A DNA stretch of 7,565 bases from Enterovirga sp. (GTDB lineage: Bacteria > Pseudomonadota > Alphaproteobacteria > Rhizobiales > Beijerinckiaceae), in NCBI GenBank assembly GCA_028290385.1, contig JAQGJZ010000466.1, positions 1-7,565 on the forward strand. The letters run 5' to 3'. Under the pieces are notes generated by a model. It had not been told where the DNA came from, did no database searches, and saw only the letters and a list, made by a program, of their open reading frames with translations. Below, piece after piece: positions 5,320 through 7,565 of this stretch (its first letter is position 1; the number at the start of each line of letters is the position of its first letter). A program made the translations under genes and the position numbers.

Positions 5320-6393
5320 ATGACGGACCGTTTCAAGGGCACGGGTCTGCTCGGGCGTCGCGAACTGATCATCGGCGGGCTCGCGGCCGGCACCGTGGGC
5401 GCGCTCGCCCGTCCGGCCATCGCGCAGGGCGCGGCCTCGCCCGATCGGCCCAACCTCGACAAGGCTCGCTCCGAGACCCTCACGGTCTGGCACGGCGACC
5501 AGGAGGAGGACGTCGTCAACTTCCTGGCGAAGTTCACGGCCGCGACCGGCGTGCAGACGAAGCAGCTTCGCCTTCTGCCCGGCGCCGCGCTGCCGCGGCT
5601 CCAGGCCGAGCTCCGGGCCAACCGCAGCGATGCCGACGTGTATCTCTGCTCCGATGCCGGCCTGATGGACCAGCTCCGCGCGCAGGGGCACCTGCTGCGC
5701 TACGAGTCCCCGGAATACGCCGCCTACCCGAAGGAATTCGTCAGCGATCCGGTCGGCTATTGGGCGACCTACTACGTGTATTTCGGCGCCATGATGTACA
5801 GCCCGAAATTCGTCGAGGAGGCGACCGCGCCGAAGACCTGGATGGACCTGCTCGATCCGCAATGGGCGGGCCAGATCGGCTTCCAGAACTCCTCTGCCGG
5901 CAGCCAGTACAATCAATGGTACCTGCTGCGCGAGGTCGTGCCCGCCGATTACTGGACCCGCCTCGCGGCCCAGAAGCCGCGCGGCTATGCGTCCTCGACC
6001 CAGATCGTCAACGACATCCACGGCGGCAAGCTGAAGATCGGCGGCAAGGTCAACCACTTCCAATACGTGAAGGCGATGCGCCAGGGGCTGCCCGCGAAGG
6101 CCGTGTTCCCGCCCGAGGGCACGCCGACCGGGAACGCGGCGGTCGGCATCATCTCGGCGACGAAGCGGCCGGACGCCGCCAAGGTTTTCATGGACTACAT
6201 CCTGTCCAAGGAAGGGCAGCTCGCGTTCAACACCATCCAGGGCTCTCCCTCCGCCCGGGCGGACGTGAAGGTCCAGGACGTGCCCTCGATGTCGGAGCTG
6301 AAGGTGCTGATCGCGAAGGATTTCGCCGATTATCAGTCCTCCAAGCGCCACGCCGAGTTCACCGCGCTCTGGAACAAGGTGCTCGGCGTCTAA
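5320..6393 (+). CDS. Periplasmic solute-binding protein of the ABC importer, ferric-type fold, Tat signal
   Basis: Captures the substrate in the periplasm and delivers it to the permease; 357 residues. The N-terminus has a twin-arginine signal: Arg13-Arg14 in GRRELIIGG, a hydrophobic stretch to about residue 30, and a probable cleavage site after AIA (Ala35). The mature chain starts its first lobe with ETLTVWHGDQEED (52-64), which corresponds to the TVYNGQ-H start of ferric-binding proteins. It continues with ADVYLCSD (105-112), TWMDLLDPQWAGQIGF (173-188) and the C-terminal DAAKVFMDYILSKEGQ (285-300), all family features. The equivalent of the FbpA Tyr195-Tyr196 pair, in NNYYW, appears here as NHFQY (245-249), so the iron-binding tyrosines are Phe and Gln. 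The first-lobe His58 is the only candidate FbpA-like metal ligand I could identify. Iron is therefore unlikely, and an organic anion fits the neighbouring CoA genes better. The gene sits after the CoA-transferase rather than first in the cassette, where it is usually found. Confidence 0.92.
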   Translation: MTDRFKGTGLLGRRELIIGGLAAGTVGALARPAIAQGAASPDRPNLDKARSETLTVWHGDQEEDVVNFLAKFTAATGVQTKQLRLLPGAALPRLQAELRANRSDADVYLCSDAGLMDQLRAQGHLLRYESPEYAAYPKEFVSDPVGYWATYYVYFGAMMYSPKFVEEATAPKTWMDLLDPQWAGQIGFQNSSAGSQYNQWYLLREVVPADYWTRLAAQKPRGYASSTQIVNDIHGGKLKIGGKVNHFQYVKAMRQGLPAKAVFPPEGTPTGNAAVGIISATKRPDAAKVFMDYILSKEGQLAFNTIQGSPSARADVKVQDVPSMSELKVLIAKDFADYQSSKRHAEFTALWNKVLGV

Positions 6394-6434
6394 GCCGGCA
6401 CTGCCCCCGACACGCCCTGATCTAGAGACGAGAC

Positions 6435-7211
6435 ATGTCCATTCTTCAGAAAACTATCGAGGACGGCGTTGCGCAGCTGACCATGAACCGTCCGGAGGTG
6501 CTCAACGCCCTCTCGGGCGAGCTGACGGACGCGATCACGGCCGGGGTCAACGAAGCCTCGGCCCGCAAGGACGTCCGCTGCATCGTCATCAGGGGCGCGG
6601 GCGGGAAGGCGTTTTCGGCCGGGACCGACCTGAAGGAGCGGCGCGGCTTCGACGCCGAGCAGAAATTCGCCCAGAGCCGCAAGCTGTGGGTGCTGAACCA
6701 GGCCCTGATGGCGTCTCCCAAGCCCACCATCGCGGCGATCGATGGCTGGTGCCTCGGCGGCGGTTTTGAGATGGCGATCTTCTGCGACCTGCGGATCGCC
6801 ACCGAAAACTCGGTCTTCGGCTGGCCGGAGATGACGCTCGGCGCCTATCCGGGCGGCGGCACGGCGGTCATCCTGCCCCGGCTGATCGGGCCTTCGGCGG
6901 CGAAGAAGATGCTGTTTGCGACCCACCGCAACACGGCAAAGGAGCTCGAGGCCATGGGCCTCGTGAACTGGCTCGCCCCGACAGGCGGGCTCGATGCGAA
7001 GATCGCGGACGTGGTGGCGGACATCAAGCGCCGCAGCCCGCTCGCGCTCGCGGCCTTGAAGGAGGTCATGGCCAAATGCGCCGATCTGCCGTTCGACGAG
7101 GCCGCGCGGTTCGACAACAAGCTCCGGCGCCCGCTGGAAGGCACCCGCGACTACGTTGAAGGCATCGAGGCGCATTTCGAAAAGCGCGCGCCCGTTTTCA
7201 CGGGCGAATAA
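6435..7211 (+). CDS. Enoyl-CoA hydratase/isomerase (crotonase family)
   Basis: Acts on a CoA thioester, probably adding water across the 2,3-double bond; cytoplasmic, usually a trimer or a dimer of trimers. The length of 258 residues is the normal single-domain size. The oxyanion-hole segments are FSAGTDLKE (60-68) and GWCLGGGFEMA (104-114). Glu112 (GGGFE) and Glu132 (FGWPE) are 20 residues apart, as are catalytic Glu144 and Glu164 of rat mitochondrial hydratase, so true hydratase chemistry is plausible. The C-terminal part carries SPLALAALKE (201-210) and ends EGIEAHFEKRAPVFTGE (242-258), the usual family tail that covers the active site. In the turn after Glu132 the sequence reads GAYPGGGTAVILPRL in place of the common PGAGGTQRL, a variation seen in subgroups with other substrates. 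The ATG has only a weak ribosome-binding match (GAGACGAG). It follows the binding-protein stop by 41 bases and is the last gene of the unit. Isomerase, dehydratase and lyase members share the fold and are not excluded. Confidence 0.94.
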   Translation: MSILQKTIEDGVAQLTMNRPEVLNALSGELTDAITAGVNEASARKDVRCIVIRGAGGKAFSAGTDLKERRGFDAEQKFAQSRKLWVLNQALMASPKPTIAAIDGWCLGGGFEMAIFCDLRIATENSVFGWPEMTLGAYPGGGTAVILPRLIGPSAAKKMLFATHRNTAKELEAMGLVNWLAPTGGLDAKIADVVADIKRRSPLALAALKEVMAKCADLPFDEAARFDNKLRRPLEGTRDYVEGIEAHFEKRAPVFTGE

Positions 7212-7217
7212 GCGATC

Positions 7218-7267
7218 CCGTCACGGGGAGGGGGCCAGACGCGACGGCCCCGTCTCCCGGACGGTTT
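7218..7267 (+). terminator. Probable operon terminator, nested three-part stem followed by TTT
   Basis: Three nested complementary pairs form one long imperfect stem: CCGTC (7218-7222) with GACGG (7260-7264), GGGAG (7226-7230) with CTCCC (7254-7258), and GGGGCC (7231-7236) with GGCCCC (7246-7251). The loop is AGACGCGAC, with small bulges at 7223-7225 and 7252-7253. The stem begins seven bases after the last stop codon and is followed at once by TTTACGT. The T tract is short, as is common in GC-rich genomes, so termination may be partial. Confidence 0.6.
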
Positions 7268-7519
7268 ACGTCCCGGGGCAGGCCCGCCGACAGAAACCCG
7301 CCGACAGCGCTCCCGCCGACGAAGCGACGGGCGCAGGGAGCCGGTGCGCTGCGCAGCAGGGCGGCACCCGATCATCTCCGAAACAGTTGCGAGGTGAGCC
7401 GGGCGTGGCGGCGGCTGCCCTCCGGCGCCCACCAAATCCGGAATGGCCGGCGCCATGCGCCGTTCGGCCCGCAGCGCCGATCCGGCCGCAGCGACCTTGC
7501 CGCGCTCCCCATGGACTGT
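7268..7519. other. Non-coding spacer between the operon and tRNA-Gln
   Basis: I see no convincing gene here. The open frames on the - strand are rich in Arg, Pro and Gly, lack ribosome-binding sites or known motifs, and one runs into the hydratase gene. The region holds a short triplicated repeat (7283-7320), a 10-bp palindrome GCTGCGCAGC (7348-7357) flanked by GGTGC (7343-7347) and GCACC (7364-7368), and a small hairpin CGGCGC-CAT-GCGCCG (7448-7462). The last could lie in the 3' trailer of the convergent tRNA transcript, but no T run marks a clear tRNA terminator. Confidence 0.55.
7283..7320. repeat. Short direct repeat, three copies of CCCGCCGAC
   Basis: CCCGCCGACAG occurs at 7283-7293 and again at 7297-7307; a third, shorter copy CCCGCCGAC lies at 7312-7320. 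The copies start 14 and 15 bases apart. They sit just after the operon terminator, outside any gene. The units are too short and too closely packed for a CRISPR array; slippage, or a binding site for a small DNA-binding protein, are possible origins. Confidence 0.5.
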
Positions 7520-7565
7520 TGGCTGGGGCGCCAGGATTCGAACCTGGGAATGGCGGTACCAAAAA
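7520..7565 (-). tRNA. trnQ: tRNA-Gln(TTG), 3' part, truncated by the window edge
   Basis: Read on the - strand, the sequence runs from the anticodon stem-loop to the encoded CCA end. The anticodon TTG lies at 7562-7560, in loop TTTTGGT, followed by stem arm ACCGC, the five-base variable loop CATTC and the T arm CCAGG-TTCGAAT-CCTGG (7547-7531). The acceptor strand CGCCCCA (7530-7524), discriminator G (7523) and CCA (7522-7520) complete it. The D arm, the 5' acceptor strand and most of the 5' anticodon stem lie beyond the window. It is transcribed toward the hydratase gene, so the two units converge. No second copy of its 3' end was seen in the window, so there is no sign here of an element integrated at this tRNA. 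Confidence 0.95.

Noticed and set aside
3978..5621. 547-codon open frame on the - strand opposite the CoA-transferase and binding-protein genes
   Set aside because: It spans two well-supported genes and their junction and shows no family motif. Its length reflects scarce stop codons in GC-rich DNA.
5044..6351. 435-codon open frame on the - strand opposite the binding-protein gene
   Set aside because: It is low-complexity, rich in Arg, Gly and Leu, and opposite a gene with intact motifs and a strong ribosome-binding site.
975..6393. Naming the transport genes fbpA, fbpB and fbpC (iron uptake)
   Set aside because: The binding protein lacks the tandem tyrosines for Fe(III), and CoA-metabolism genes share the operon. 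Family resemblance alone does not justify the symbols.
7283..7320. CRISPR array
   Set aside because: The units are 9-11 bases with spacers of only 3-4 bases, and no cas gene is nearby.
7151..7456. Small gene on the - strand after the operon
   Set aside because: It has no ribosome-binding site or known motif, is rich in Arg, Pro and Gly, and runs into the hydratase coding sequence.

Overview
The window is GC-rich, densely coded DNA that most resembles an alphaproteobacterium, possibly a Hyphomicrobiales/Methylobacterium-like lineage. The phylum-level call rests on base composition, the GcvA-like LysR protein and the tRNA-Gln(TTG) at the right edge; the genus is a guess. Six protein genes lie on the + strand, and one truncated tRNA gene lies on the - strand at the right edge.

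Layout. Positions 1-675 hold the C-terminal three quarters of a LysR-type regulator. Positions 676-974 are a leader region with a T-N11-A palindrome (691-707), a possible sigma70 promoter (728-756), a small hairpin (775-794) and a 16-codon leader ORF (922-972) with a strong Shine-Dalgarno. The leader's stop lies two bases before the permease start. Next come a fused 12-helix ABC permease (975-2687) and its ATPase (2707-3876). A 200-base gap with two strong hairpins follows, then a family III CoA-transferase (4077-5267), a Tat-exported ferric-type solute-binding protein (5320-6393) and an enoyl-CoA hydratase/isomerase (6435-7211). A nested hairpin followed by TTT (7218-7267) probably ends the unit. 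The final stretch to 7519 has no convincing gene but carries a short triplicated repeat, and then comes the 3' half of tRNA-Gln.

How the genes may work together. The three transport genes look at first like an iron (FbpABC-type) importer, but the binding protein lacks the tandem tyrosines that hold ferric iron. A CoA-transferase with its catalytic Asp is inserted between the ATPase and the binding-protein genes, and a crotonase with both catalytic Glu residues closes the cluster. The simplest reading is one catabolic unit: capture and import of an organic acid, CoA activation by transfer from another acyl-CoA, then hydration or isomerisation of the enoyl-CoA, perhaps under the upstream LysR protein. 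The substrate cannot be read from the sequence. The CoA-transferase plus crotonase pair recalls CaiB/CaiD of carnitine metabolism, but that is only an analogy.
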